Of a stretch of 14,197 bases of DNA, positions 6,032 through 12,549 are shown piece after piece. Under the pieces are notes generated by a model. It had not been told where the DNA came from, ran no database searches, and worked only from the letters and a program-made list of their open reading frames with translations. The DNA comes from Clostridiales bacterium. GTDB lineage: Bacteria; Bacillota; Clostridia; Peptostreptococcales; JAAYPU01. Where the stretch lies: the NCBI GenBank assembly GCA_012519645.1, contig JAAYPU010000140.1, positions 1 to 14,197 on the forward strand. Reading direction: 5' to 3'. The stretch's first letter is position 1. Each line of letters starts with the position of its first letter. Both the position numbers and the translations under genes were made by a program.

Positions 6032-6040
6032 ATTATACCA
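6032..6040 (-). promoter_or_regulatory. Extended -10 promoter element for the 33-residue peptide gene
   Basis: Minus strand TGGTATAAT (6040-6032), a perfect extended -10 with no good -35. The start would be near 6025, leaving a leader of about 70 bases that includes a small AGGAA/TTCCT hairpin (6018-6030 region). Confidence 0.5.
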
Positions 6041-6088
6041 TTTCTTCAATTAAATAATATATTGGAAAAAATTAAATTTGATTTTTTA

Positions 6089-6116
6089 TTGAAAAAATTG
6101 ACTGACATGTTATAAT
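6089..6116 (+). promoter_or_regulatory. Promoter of tRNA-Lys
   Basis: TTGAAA (6089-6094), 16-base spacer, TATAAT (6111-6116) preceded by TG-T, an extended -10. The tRNA begins 20 bases downstream. Confidence 0.75.
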
Positions 6117-6136
6117 AACAAGTGGACTAAATTTTT

Positions 6137-6212
6137 GCCTCATTAGCTCAGCTGGTAGAGCACCTGACTCTTAATCAGGGTGTCGCGCGTTCGAGCCGCG
6201 CATGGGGTACCA
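6137..6212 (+). tRNA. tRNA-Lys (anticodon CUU)
   Basis: A 76-base cloverleaf with encoded CCA. Acceptor arms are 6137-6143 and 6202-6208 (seven pairs, two of them G-U), D arm GCTC/GAGC, anticodon stem CCTGA/TCAGG around the loop CTCTTAA (anticodon CTT), variable loop GTGTC, T arm GCGCG/CGCGC with TTCGAGC, discriminator A and CCA at 6210-6212. It is a single tRNA with its own promoter and terminator. CUU is usually the minor lysine anticodon in AT-rich genomes. Confidence 0.97.
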
Positions 6213-6214
6213 GG

Positions 6215-6256
6215 AAAAAAGCCAAGCTTCAATATGAAGCTTGGCTTTGTTGTTTG
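6215..6256 (+). terminator. Terminator of tRNA-Lys
   Basis: AAAGCCAAGCTTC (6218-6230) pairs perfectly with GAAGCTTGGCTTT (6236-6248), 13 bp with a 5-base loop, followed by GTTGTTTG. It starts three bases after the CCA end. Confidence 0.92.
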
Positions 6257-6317
6257 TATAAAAAGTTTATCCTTCTGCTTATATAGGATAGGATGATGAT
6301 CTCATGAACATTTTTTG

Positions 6318-6346
6318 TTGTAATATGTCGCTCGGACGACTATAAT
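6318..6346 (+). promoter_or_regulatory. Promoter of the dual-HTH regulator gene with a palindrome in the spacer
   Basis: TTGTAA (6318-6323), exactly 17 bases, TATAAT (6341-6346). The spacer holds GTCGCTCGGACGAC (6327-6340), whose ends GTCG/CGAC are inverted, so a dimeric regulator could bind between -35 and -10. The start near 6353 lies upstream of the gene. Confidence 0.65.
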
Positions 6347-6382
6347 AAATCTGTAACTTGATAAATGAAGGTGTTGTTGAGG

Positions 6383-7588
6383 ATGGAATATATATCCGCA
6401 ATAGAGGCTTCCAAAAGATGGGGTGTTTCTTTAAGACAAGTGCAGCGGCTATTAGCCGATAAAAGGATACCATATGCAAAAAAATGCGGCAGGTTGTGGA
6501 TGATTCCTTATGATACAGAAAAACCCGTCGACTTGCGAAGAGAAAAAAAGATGTCAGGAATATCACTGGACTCCGAGCTTGTTCATATGATTGAAGCTAC
6601 TTCTTTACCTATGCCTATACATAATCCCGATTCAATTTTGGAAATCGTGAAGGAAGAAAAGGAACGGCTTCAATACGAGAGCGAGCTTGCTTATTTGAGA
6701 GGTGATTTCGAAAGTGCGATGCGCTGTTACGATAAAACCGAGGGAAACGATACGGCAAGGCTGCGTGCGTCTTTGGTAGCAGTTGCAGCAGCTATCAGTC
6801 TGGGAGATTATCCTGCATATTTAAAGATCGAAGCTTATCTCAAAAGCTATTTGAGCAAAGGGAATGACAGAGTTTGCTCTGCTGTTGCGGAGCTTGCACT
6901 GGCCAGCGTTGCCGTCAGCGTGTTTGCTCCGAATATGGTTCCTGACTGGTTAAAGGAAGGAGATTTCAGCGCTTTTCCGTCGCAATGTAAATTATCGTAT
7001 TTGATTTATTTACGTTCAAAATATTTTATAAGTATTGAGAAATATGAACTTGCGCTGGCTGTAGCGCAGACCGCTCTAACCTTTTGTGCATCGGAGAGGG
7101 AAATTACGTTTCAGGAGATCTATATGCGAGTAGTATGTGCTATCGCTTGTCATTGTCTTGAGCGTGAGAATGAGGCTAAACGCTGGCTGAAGGAAGCCAT
7201 GTGTATTGCTCTGCCTCACGGCTTTATTACGCCATTCGCAGAGCATGTTTCAGATTTTGGTGGTCTTGTAGAGCAGTGCCTTGAGGAGACATTTCCCGAG
7301 CGTTGCAATGCCATCATCAGTCAATGGCAGTGCACTGTTTCTAACTGGATTGTTTTTCATAATCGTTTCACAAAGGATAATATCTCGTTTATCCTTTCCC
7401 GGAGAGAGGCTCATATTGCAATACTGGTGGCACGCCGAGTCCCTTACGCAAAAATTGCCAAGCAGTTTAATATTTCCGTCGGCAGACTCAAGAACATAAT
7501 GCTGGAAATCTATGAGAAGCTGTATATATCCAGTCGTGATGAGCTTGCGCAGTACGTTTTGATAACGCATAAAGGAGACAGGTCATGA
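6383..7588 (+). CDS. Regulator with an N-terminal MerR/excisionase-like HTH and a C-terminal LuxR-type HTH
   Basis: A 401-residue protein. Residues 1-50 (ISAIEASKRWGVSLRQVQRLL, then RIPYAKKCGRLWMIP) are a helix-turn-helix of the MerR/excisionase type. The middle, about 85-320, is all-helical and TPR-like (repeated LAYLRGDFESAMRCYD and KYELALAVAQTAL segments). Residues 336-390 are a LuxR-type domain (LSRREAHIAILVA...AKIAKQFNISVGRLKNIMLEIYEKL). I chose ATG 6383: AAGGTG at 6368-6373 sits 9 bases upstream, whereas ATG 6365 has no ribosome site. It overlaps the next gene by ATGA, forming a two-gene unit. The coding sequence has noticeably more GC-ending codons than its neighbours and lies beside a tRNA, suggesting acquisition by transfer. 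The target and signal are unknown. Confidence 0.85.
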   Translation: MEYISAIEASKRWGVSLRQVQRLLADKRIPYAKKCGRLWMIPYDTEKPVDLRREKKMSGISLDSELVHMIEATSLPMPIHNPDSILEIVKEEKERLQYESELAYLRGDFESAMRCYDKTEGNDTARLRASLVAVAAAISLGDYPAYLKIEAYLKSYLSKGNDRVCSAVAELALASVAVSVFAPNMVPDWLKEGDFSAFPSQCKLSYLIYLRSKYFISIEKYELALAVAQTALTFCASEREITFQEIYMRVVCAIACHCLERENEAKRWLKEAMCIALPHGFITPFAEHVSDFGGLVEQCLEETFPERCNAIISQWQCTVSNWIVFHNRFTKDNISFILSRREAHIAILVARRVPYAKIAKQFNISVGRLKNIMLEIYEKLYISSRDELAQYVLITHKGDRS

Positions 7589-8061
7589 ACAAAGAGCTTG
7601 TTGCTTATTTTCGCCTGCAGGCCATTATTGCCGCTGCTTATAATTTTTTTATCAGTGGAATGATTTCCGGTTTGATATATCATAAGGTGGATTTAGTGAA
7701 GGCAGATACGATCAGTATTGCCATTGACATTACTATTACATGTCTGCTGACTTTTTTCATCAGCACGCCTTTTAGCAGGGCAAGTCTGCGCAGAGATAAG
7801 ATCGAAGGTATTTTTACTGTAAAAACGCCGTTGGCACGCCTGTTGGCATGGCTTTACCGCTACCCGGTTCTGCTTTGTGTTGTACTTAGCTTATGCACCT
7901 CGCTCATTTTATCTGTACTGACAGCCATGTTTTTATCGCTGTTAGGGGTGAATGCGGTTCCGTTTTACTCCTATGTCGCATTCAAAAGCGTGCTTTGTGC
8001 GGTGCTTGGTACTTTTGCCACATGCGTAGTGCTTTATGCCGGAATGTGCCGGCAGAATTAA
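7585..8061 (+). CDS. Four-helix membrane protein of unknown function
   Basis: A 158-residue integral membrane protein with hydrophobic segments at about 11-32, 42-60, 94-120 and 127-152, and a basic loop at 64-92 (RASLRRDKIEG) that should face the cytoplasm. AAAGGAG at 7571-7577 precedes ATG 7585, which overlaps the stop of the regulator gene (ATGA), so the two are coupled. I cannot assign a family with confidence; small proteins of this shape next to LuxR-type regulators are frequent in anaerobes and are often of unknown function. Possible roles include signal input to the regulator or transport, both inference. Codon use is like that of the regulator and unlike the rest of the window. Confidence 0.8.
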   Translation: MNKELVAYFRLQAIIAAAYNFFISGMISGLIYHKVDLVKADTISIAIDITITCLLTFFISTPFSRASLRRDKIEGIFTVKTPLARLLAWLYRYPVLLCVVLSLCTSLILSVLTAMFLSLLGVNAVPFYSYVAFKSVLCAVLGTFATCVVLYAGMCRQN

Positions 8062-8148
8062 TAAGAATTGATCTTAGCAAGCCTTATTTTGAAGAAAATA
8101 TTTTATTGAGTTTATAAATATTTATATTTTATTGAATATAAGTTTGGG

Positions 8149-8154
8149 TATAAT
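8149..8154 (+). promoter_or_regulatory. Probable -10 element of the sstT-like gene
   Basis: A perfect TATAAT with a weak AT-rich -35 (ATTTTA at 8126-8131, spacer 17). Start near 8161 leaves a 25-base leader with AGGAG before ATG 8186, which supports that start over the TTG at 8132. Confidence 0.45.
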
Positions 8155-8185
8155 AATAAATAACGTTTTACATAGGAGAGGAAAA

Positions 8186-9400
8186 ATGTACAGTATTATT
8201 AGTAGATGGAATCAAATAAGTTTAGTTAAAAGAATAGTTATTGGTCTGATTGTTGGTATTTTATTAGCACTTTTTATTCCGGACATTGCTGCGCCGGTTG
8301 TTATTCTTGGAGCATTGTTTGTAGGCGCATTAAAAAGTATTGCACCTATTTTAGTTTTCTTTTTAGTTATGTCTGCAATATGCCAGCATAAGGCCGGCCA
8401 AAAAACCAATATGAAAACGATAATCATACTTTATATTACAGGGACATTTATAGCAGCATTGGTCGCAGTTTTAGCGAGCTTTTTATTTCCGACAACTTTG
8501 ACGCTTGGAGCAGGCGTTGAAGAGATAACCCCGCCGACAGGTGTGACGGAAGTTATTAAATCTTTACTGTTTAATATCGTGGACAATCCAATAAAGGCAC
8601 TTTTTAATGCCAATTATATTGGGATATTGGTCTGGGCTGTGTTACTTGGTATAGCATTAAGAAAAGCATCCGAAAGCACGAAAGATATGGTTAGTAATTT
8701 TTCCGAAGCATTATCTAAAGTGGTTAAATGGGTTATAAATCTGGCTCCGTTTGGCATCTTAGGTCTTGTATTTGAATCAATTGCCACAGGAGGGATCCAG
8801 GCATTAATAAGCTACAGTAAATTGCTTGTTGTGCTTATTGGCAGTATGTTATTCATAGCGCTTATAGTCAATCCTATTATTACATTTATATGTATTCGCA
8901 AAAACCCATATCCGCTTATATTTAAATGCTTAAAGGACAGCGGAATAACTGCCTTCTTCACACGAAGCTCAGCAGCAAATATACCTGTAAATATGAATCT
9001 TTGCGAAAGATTGGGATTGGACAAGGACACCTATTCCATTTCAATTCCTTTAGGAGCTACGATAAATATGTCGGGTGCGGCTATAACGATTACTATCTTA
9101 TCTCTTGCAGCTGCAAATACATTGGGTATTCAAGTTGATATAGGTACAGCATTTATTCTATGCATTATTTCTACAATAAGTGCCTGCGGCGCTTCAGGAG
9201 TTGCAGGAGGTTCGTTATTGCTTATTCCGCTTGCGTGCAGCTTATTTGGTATTCCAAATGACATTTCAATGAAAGTAGTAGGAGTAGGTTTTGTCATAGG
9301 TGTACTTCAGGATTCATTTGAAACAGCCCTCAATTCTTCTACAGATGTAGTTTTTACGGCTGCCGCGGAATTATTTCGCCTGAGAAAGCAGGGGAATTGA
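8186..9400 (+). CDS. sstT: Serine/threonine:Na+ symporter, SstT type
   Basis: A 404-residue member of the dicarboxylate/amino-acid:cation symporter family. Diagnostic are the hairpin-loop segment FFTRSSAANIPVNM, the NMSGAAITI motif of the Na+/substrate site, the SACGASGVAGGSLLLIPLA re-entrant loop, and the final GVLQDSFETALNSSTDVVFTA, all characteristic of SstT rather than GltP or DctA. It imports serine and threonine with Na+ across the cytoplasmic membrane; serine is a good fermentation substrate and a one-carbon donor, which fits the folate genes downstream. The start is ATG 8186 with AGGAG at 8174-8178; a frame extension to TTG 8132 would lie upstream of the likely promoter. It stands alone and ends at a two-way terminator. 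Confidence 0.93.
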   Translation: MYSIISRWNQISLVKRIVIGLIVGILLALFIPDIAAPVVILGALFVGALKSIAPILVFFLVMSAICQHKAGQKTNMKTIIILYITGTFIAALVAVLASFLFPTTLTLGAGVEEITPPTGVTEVIKSLLFNIVDNPIKALFNANYIGILVWAVLLGIALRKASESTKDMVSNFSEALSKVVKWVINLAPFGILGLVFESIATGGIQALISYSKLLVVLIGSMLFIALIVNPIITFICIRKNPYPLIFKCLKDSGITAFFTRSSAANIPVNMNLCERLGLDKDTYSISIPLGATINMSGAAITITILSLAAANTLGIQVDIGTAFILCIISTISACGASGVAGGSLLLIPLACSLFGIPNDISMKVVGVGFVIGVLQDSFETALNSSTDVVFTAAAELFRLRKQGN

Positions 9401-9450
9401 TTTCTTCTAACATTATTCAATTTATAGATTGAAAATATTTTTTTAAAAAC

Positions 9451-9486
9451 AAAGCATCTTTGACATTTCAAAGATGCTTTTATATT
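9451..9486. terminator. Bidirectional terminator between sstT and the Spo0E-like gene
   Basis: AAAGCATCTTTG (9451-9462) and CAAAGATGCTTT (9469-9480), a perfect 12-bp stem with a 6-base loop. The plus strand continues with TATATTT and the minus strand with GTTTTT, so it can stop both converging genes. Confidence 0.88.
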
Positions 9487-9671
9487 TACTCTTTCTCTTC
9501 TTTGTTTTTTTCTAATAAAAGCTTGTTATATTTGACAATAGCAGCATTGAGATTTTGGCTTGCAGATAAAACTTCCTTGTCTAACAGATCCCAATTCGAT
9601 TTTTCAATTACATCTAATAGAGTTTTTCTTAATTCCTCTATATCATTGAGAAGCGATTCGATTTCGGTCAT
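9486..9671 (-). CDS. Spo0E-like sporulation regulatory protein
   Basis: A 61-residue, highly charged helical-hairpin protein of Spo0E-family size. The signature S-Q-x-L-D-x-x-I-x-x-Y appears as SQNLNAAIVKY at 38-48, with Asn42 where Asp is usual. Spo0E-type proteins dephosphorylate Spo0A-P and so delay sporulation in Bacillus; in clostridia the family is common but roles are less settled. Two ATG codons are adjacent; I prefer the second (9671) because GGAGG (9682-9678) is 6 bases from it and only 3 from the first (9674). It converges with sstT and is monocistronic. The Asp-to-Asn change may weaken phosphatase activity. Confidence 0.8.
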   Translation of the reverse strand: MTEIESLLNDIEELRKTLLDVIEKSNWDLLDKEVLSASQNLNAAIVKYNKLLLEKNKEEKE

Positions 9672-9861
9672 CATTTACCTCCATTTTGATTAATAGGGTC
9701 TTTGTTGTTGCTTTATAAAGATTAGTATATACAAATAGATCAATAGAATAACATAAAAAAAATTTAGTATTTCCGGTTATTATTATATATTTCTTCAATG
9801 TTTTTCACAATCTGCCATTAATTGTCCCCAGATTCCGATAAATATTTTGCATAAGTTTATA

Positions 9862-9867
9862 TATAAT
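9862..9867 (+). promoter_or_regulatory. Possible -10 element of the NERD-protein gene
   Basis: TATAAT at 9862-9867 with no good -35 (TAAATA at 9839-9844, spacer 17). The ribosome site begins about 14 bases later. Confidence 0.35.
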
Positions 9868-9894
9868 AGAAACAATTCAAAGGGGGGAGTATAT

Positions 9895-10524
9895 ATGTTA
9901 TTTAAAGAGATGATCAGACAAGTCTTTGCAGGGGGCAGACGTTTTCGTTTAATAAACATAAAAATAGCCGATCAGCTTGAAAAGTTGGACAAGAATCAAT
10001 ATACAGTTATTCAGGATTTTGAAATTAAAGATTATAAGAATAAAAAAATGATAATTGATTATATTATTATTTCTGAATACGGAATTTTTGTTATCAACGT
10101 AAAAAGATTCAAAGGGCTTATATACGGTTATGAAACGGATTATCTTTGGCATCAAAATAAAAACGGAAATATTGAAAAATTTTTTAACCCATTTTTTCAG
10201 AATCAAAGGCGTATTGATGTATTAAAAATATTTTTACAGGATTTTAAAGAAATTGAATATCATAATATTGTTGTTTTTTCTGACGCGGCAGAGTTCTATA
10301 TAGAAAATGTTTTTCAGAATCATTTGATCCATGTCGGGGAGCTGTTTTCGGAAATAGCATCTATACAAAAAATTAATATTTCAGAAGAAGCAAAAGAAGA
10401 AATAACAAAAAAATTAATATACTGCATTGAGGATCAAAGACAGAAAAAAGATGAATATATAAACGTATTGATAGAGAATAATAAAAAGAGATTACTTGAT
10501 GTGATGATAAAAGAAATACATTAA
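9895..10524 (+). CDS. NERD (nuclease-related) domain protein with altered catalytic motif
   Basis: A 209-residue cytoplasmic protein whose residues about 20-130 match the NERD domain: a strand with Asp55 (IDYIIIS), then YGIFVINVKRFKG with Lys70, then the W and NPFFQNQRRIDVL segment that follows in this family. NERD is related to the PD-(D/E)XK nuclease fold, where the core is D...E-x-K; here the expected Glu is Asn68, so nuclease activity is doubtful. The usual GxxGE segment at the N terminus is also absent. The C-terminal 80 residues are charged and helical. ATG 9895 has GGGGGAG at 9883-9889; an upstream TTG at 9847 would precede the promoter. It is a single-gene unit ended by a hairpin. Function is unknown. 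Confidence 0.75.
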   Translation: MLFKEMIRQVFAGGRRFRLINIKIADQLEKLDKNQYTVIQDFEIKDYKNKKMIIDYIIISEYGIFVINVKRFKGLIYGYETDYLWHQNKNGNIEKFFNPFFQNQRRIDVLKIFLQDFKEIEYHNIVVFSDAAEFYIENVFQNHLIHVGELFSEIASIQKINISEEAKEEITKKLIYCIEDQRQKKDEYINVLIENNKKRLLDVMIKEIH

Positions 10525-10546
10525 TGGGCTGATAGCCCATTTTTAT
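10523..10546 (+). terminator. Terminator after the NERD-protein gene
   Basis: AATGGGCT (10523-10530), loop GAT, AGCCCATT (10534-10541), an 8-bp stem followed by TTTAT. The stop codon TAA (10522-10524) is part of the foot of the stem. Confidence 0.85.
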
Positions 10547-10645
10547 ATTGTCAATAGAGCGTTTTTAAAAGGATGCTGTATTGACATATGTTAAAAAAAT
10601 TGATACGGTTTTTTAAACGATATATTTAGCGTTGAGGAGGATTAT

Positions 10646-12322
10646 ATGAGCTTTAAATCAGATATAGAAATCGCTCAAGAAGCAGAAAAAATACTAATTA
10701 ATCAAATTGCGGATAAAATCGGAATAAAAGAGGAGTATGTTGAAAATTATGGGAAATATAAAGCGAAAATAGATTATAATCTACTATCCGATGTTAAGAA
10801 AGAAAACGGCAAGCTTATTTTAGTAACAGCTATCAATCCTACACCTGCAGGAGAAGGCAAAACAACAACTACGGTAGGTTTGGGAGATGCATTAAGCCGA
10901 TTAGGGAAAAAAACCATCATTGCTTTGAGAGAGCCTTCCTTAGGGCCCGTGTTTGGCGTAAAAGGCGGAGCGGCAGGAGGCGGTTATGCTCAGGTCATCC
11001 CAATGGAAGACATAAATCTTCATTTTACCGGAGATTTTCATGCAATAGGCGCGGCAAACAATCTTATTGCTGCAATGCTGGACAACCATATACATCAAGG
11101 TAATGCATTAAATATAGATGTTCGAAGAATTGTTTGGAAACGGGCAATGGATATGAATGACCGACAGCTCCGTTTCATTATAAATGGGTTGGGGGGAAAA
11201 GCAAACGGAATGCCCCGTGAAGACGGATTTGACATTACAGTTGCTTCCGAGGTCATGGCAGCTCTATGCTTAGCAAACGATTTGGATGACTTGAAAGAGA
11301 GATTGGCAAATATGGTGGTGGCATATTCTACAGAAGGAGCAGCAATAACTGTCAGAGATTTGAAAGCACAGGGAGCTGCAGCAGCGTTGCTGAAGGATGC
11401 TTTAAAACCAAACCTTGTACAGACCCTTGAACACACACCTGCGTTCATACACGGTGGACCTTTTGCAAATATTGCCCATGGATGTAATAGTGTAATGGCA
11501 ACAAAGATGGCACTTAAGCTGGGGGATTATGTTGTTACAGAAGCAGGCTTCGGTGCAGATTTGGGAGCTGAGAAATTTATAGATATCAAATGCCGGCTTA
11601 GCGGACTCAGACCGGATGCAGTGGTGATAGTAGCTACTGTGCGTGCATTAAAGCATCACGGAGGATGCCCAAAGGACAAGCTTAATGAAGAGGGCTTGGA
11701 AGTACTTAAAAAAGGATTGCCGAATCTGCTTAAGCATGTTGAAAATGTAACTGAAAACTTCGGACTTCCTGTGGTTGTCGCTATAAACAGATTTCCTACG
11801 GATACGGAAAAAGAATTAAAATACATAGAAGAAAAATGCAATGAACTGGGTGTTCGCGTTGCTTTATCAGAAGTATGGGCAAAAGGCGGCGAAGGCGGAG
11901 AAACCTTGGCTCGTGAAGTATTGGAGCTTATTGATAAGGGAGATAATAAATTTAAATTTACTTATCCGGATGAAGCAGGAATTAAAGAGAAAATTGAAGC
12001 CATATCAAAGAAGATATACGGAGCAGAGGGTGTAGATTTTATCGGTCAAAGTTACAAACAAATAGAAGAGCTTGAAAAAATGGGATACGGAAAGCTGCCT
12101 ATTTGTATGGCAAAAACTCAATATTCGCTTTCCGATGATCCATTAAAGCTTGGTAGACCGGAAGGATTCAGAATTACTATAAGGAATGTGAAGGTTTCGG
12201 CGGGAGCAGGATTTATTGTTGCACTGACGGGGGATATTATGACAATGCCGGGACTGCCAAAAGCACCTGCTGCGGAGAAAATCGATGTGGACAATACGGG
12301 AAAAATATCTGGACTCTTTTAA
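10646..12322 (+). CDS. fhs: Formate-tetrahydrofolate ligase (10-formyl-THF synthetase)
   Basis: A 558-residue protein of full family length. It joins formate to THF using ATP, giving 10-formyl-THF, the entry step of the methyl branch of the reductive acetyl-CoA pathway; in fermenters it can run in reverse to make ATP. Hallmarks: the P-loop TPAGEGKTTT around Lys72, REPSLGPVFGVKGGAAGGGYAQV at 95-117, and INLHFTGDFHAIGAANNL at 123-140; the C terminus MTMPGLPKAPAAEKIDV is also typical. GAGGAGG at 10634-10640 precedes ATG 10646. It is first in the order fhs-fchA-folD. A TTGACA at 10581-10586 and a TTGATA at 10600-10605 lie upstream but neither has a convincing -10. The TAA stop overlaps the start of an inverted repeat in the following spacer. 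Confidence 0.98.
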   Translation: MSFKSDIEIAQEAEKILINQIADKIGIKEEYVENYGKYKAKIDYNLLSDVKKENGKLILVTAINPTPAGEGKTTTTVGLGDALSRLGKKTIIALREPSLGPVFGVKGGAAGGGYAQVIPMEDINLHFTGDFHAIGAANNLIAAMLDNHIHQGNALNIDVRRIVWKRAMDMNDRQLRFIINGLGGKANGMPREDGFDITVASEVMAALCLANDLDDLKERLANMVVAYSTEGAAITVRDLKAQGAAAALLKDALKPNLVQTLEHTPAFIHGGPFANIAHGCNSVMATKMALKLGDYVVTEAGFGADLGAEKFIDIKCRLSGLRPDAVVIVATVRALKHHGGCPKDKLNEEGLEVLKKGLPNLLKHVENVTENFGLPVVVAINRFPTDTEKELKYIEEKCNELGVRVALSEVWAKGGEGGETLAREVLELIDKGDNKFKFTYPDEAGIKEKIEAISKKIYGAEGVDFIGQSYKQIEELEKMGYGKLPICMAKTQYSLSDDPLKLGRPEGFRITIRNVKVSAGAGFIVALTGDIMTMPGLPKAPAAEKIDVDNTGKISGLF

Positions 12323-12336
12323 GGTCTCAGGGCTAT

Positions 12337-12371
12337 GGAGTTGAACTGAAAACTGAAAACTGACAACTGAA
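12337..12371 (+). repeat. Heptamer tandem array, AACTGAA type
   Basis: Four consecutive 7-base units: AACTGAA (12344), AACTGAA (12351), AACTGAC (12358), AACTGAA (12365), preceded in phase by GGAGTTG (12337). Non-coding. Confidence 0.85.
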
Positions 12372-12377
12372 AGATAA

Positions 12378-12409
12378 GGAAGAAATTTTGCTTTCAGCAA
12401 AATTTCTCC
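12378..12409. other. Hairpin with TTTTGC/GCAAAA core
   Basis: AGAAATTTTGCT (12381-12392), loop TTC, AGCAAAATTTCT (12396-12407), a perfect 12-bp stem extendable by GG/CC across a one-base bulge. No T-run follows on either strand, so it is not a standard terminator. A hairpin with the same core follows the heptamer array after folD. Confidence 0.75.
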
Positions 12410-12413
12410 GTTG

Positions 12414-12457
12414 AACAATAGTTAAACAATATTTGAACAATAGTTAAGCGATTGTTA
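12414..12457 (+). repeat. 11-base tandem array
   Basis: Units AACAATAGTTA (12414), AACAATATTTG (12425), AACAATAGTTA (12436) and the diverged AGCGATTGTTA (12447), with an exact 11-base period close to one helical turn. Confidence 0.8.
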
Positions 12458-12472
12458 TTGATTAAAACACCC

Positions 12473-12528
12473 GAGACCTTAGACCAGAGACCTGAGACCT
12501 GTGTCGGACCCCTAACCACTAATCACTT
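12473..12528 (+). repeat. Heptamer tandem array, GAGACCT to ACCACTA type
   Basis: Eight in-phase 7-base units: GAGACCT (12473), TAGACCA (12480), GAGACCT (12487), GAGACCT (12494), GTGTCGG (12501), ACCCCTA (12508), ACCACTA (12515), ATCACTT (12522). The units drift in sequence but keep the period. Confidence 0.75.
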
Positions 12529-12549
12529 ATTTAAAGGAGTATAGATAAA

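Larger units (their letters stand above)
12322..12500. repeat. Inverted-repeat-bounded spacer between fhs and fchA
   Basis: AGGTCTCAGG (12322-12331) and its exact complement CCTGAGACCT (12491-12500) bound the spacer; TAAGGTCTC (12320-12328) is likewise the complement of GAGACCTTA (12473-12481). Between them lie a heptamer array, a hairpin and an 11-base array, listed separately. No gene is seen. Confidence 0.7.

Noticed and set aside
6189..6212. tRNA-Lys 3' end as an integration site
   Set aside because: The cassette downstream has no integrase and I found no second copy of the tRNA 3' end in the window.
6279..6566. Minus-strand 95-residue frame opposite the regulator start
   Set aside because: It overlaps the regulator promoter and N-terminal HTH coding region and has no ribosome site.
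8132..8185. TTG-initiated N-terminal extension of SstT
   Set aside because: It would start upstream of the TATAAT at 8149 and lacks a ribosome site, whereas ATG 8186 has AGGAG at the right distance.
10547..10645. Tetrahydrofolate riboswitch upstream of fhs
   Set aside because: The 99-base leader is AT-rich and I could not find the conserved paired elements or a hairpin before the ribosome site.
12143..12418. Minus-strand 91-residue frame across the fhs end and the repeat spacer
   Set aside because: It reads through the fhs coding strand and the heptamer repeats, has no ribosome site and no recognisable features.
12337..12528. CRISPR-like array between fhs and fchA
   Set aside because: The repeats are 7 or 11 bases, directly adjacent and degenerate, with no unique spacers and no cas genes.
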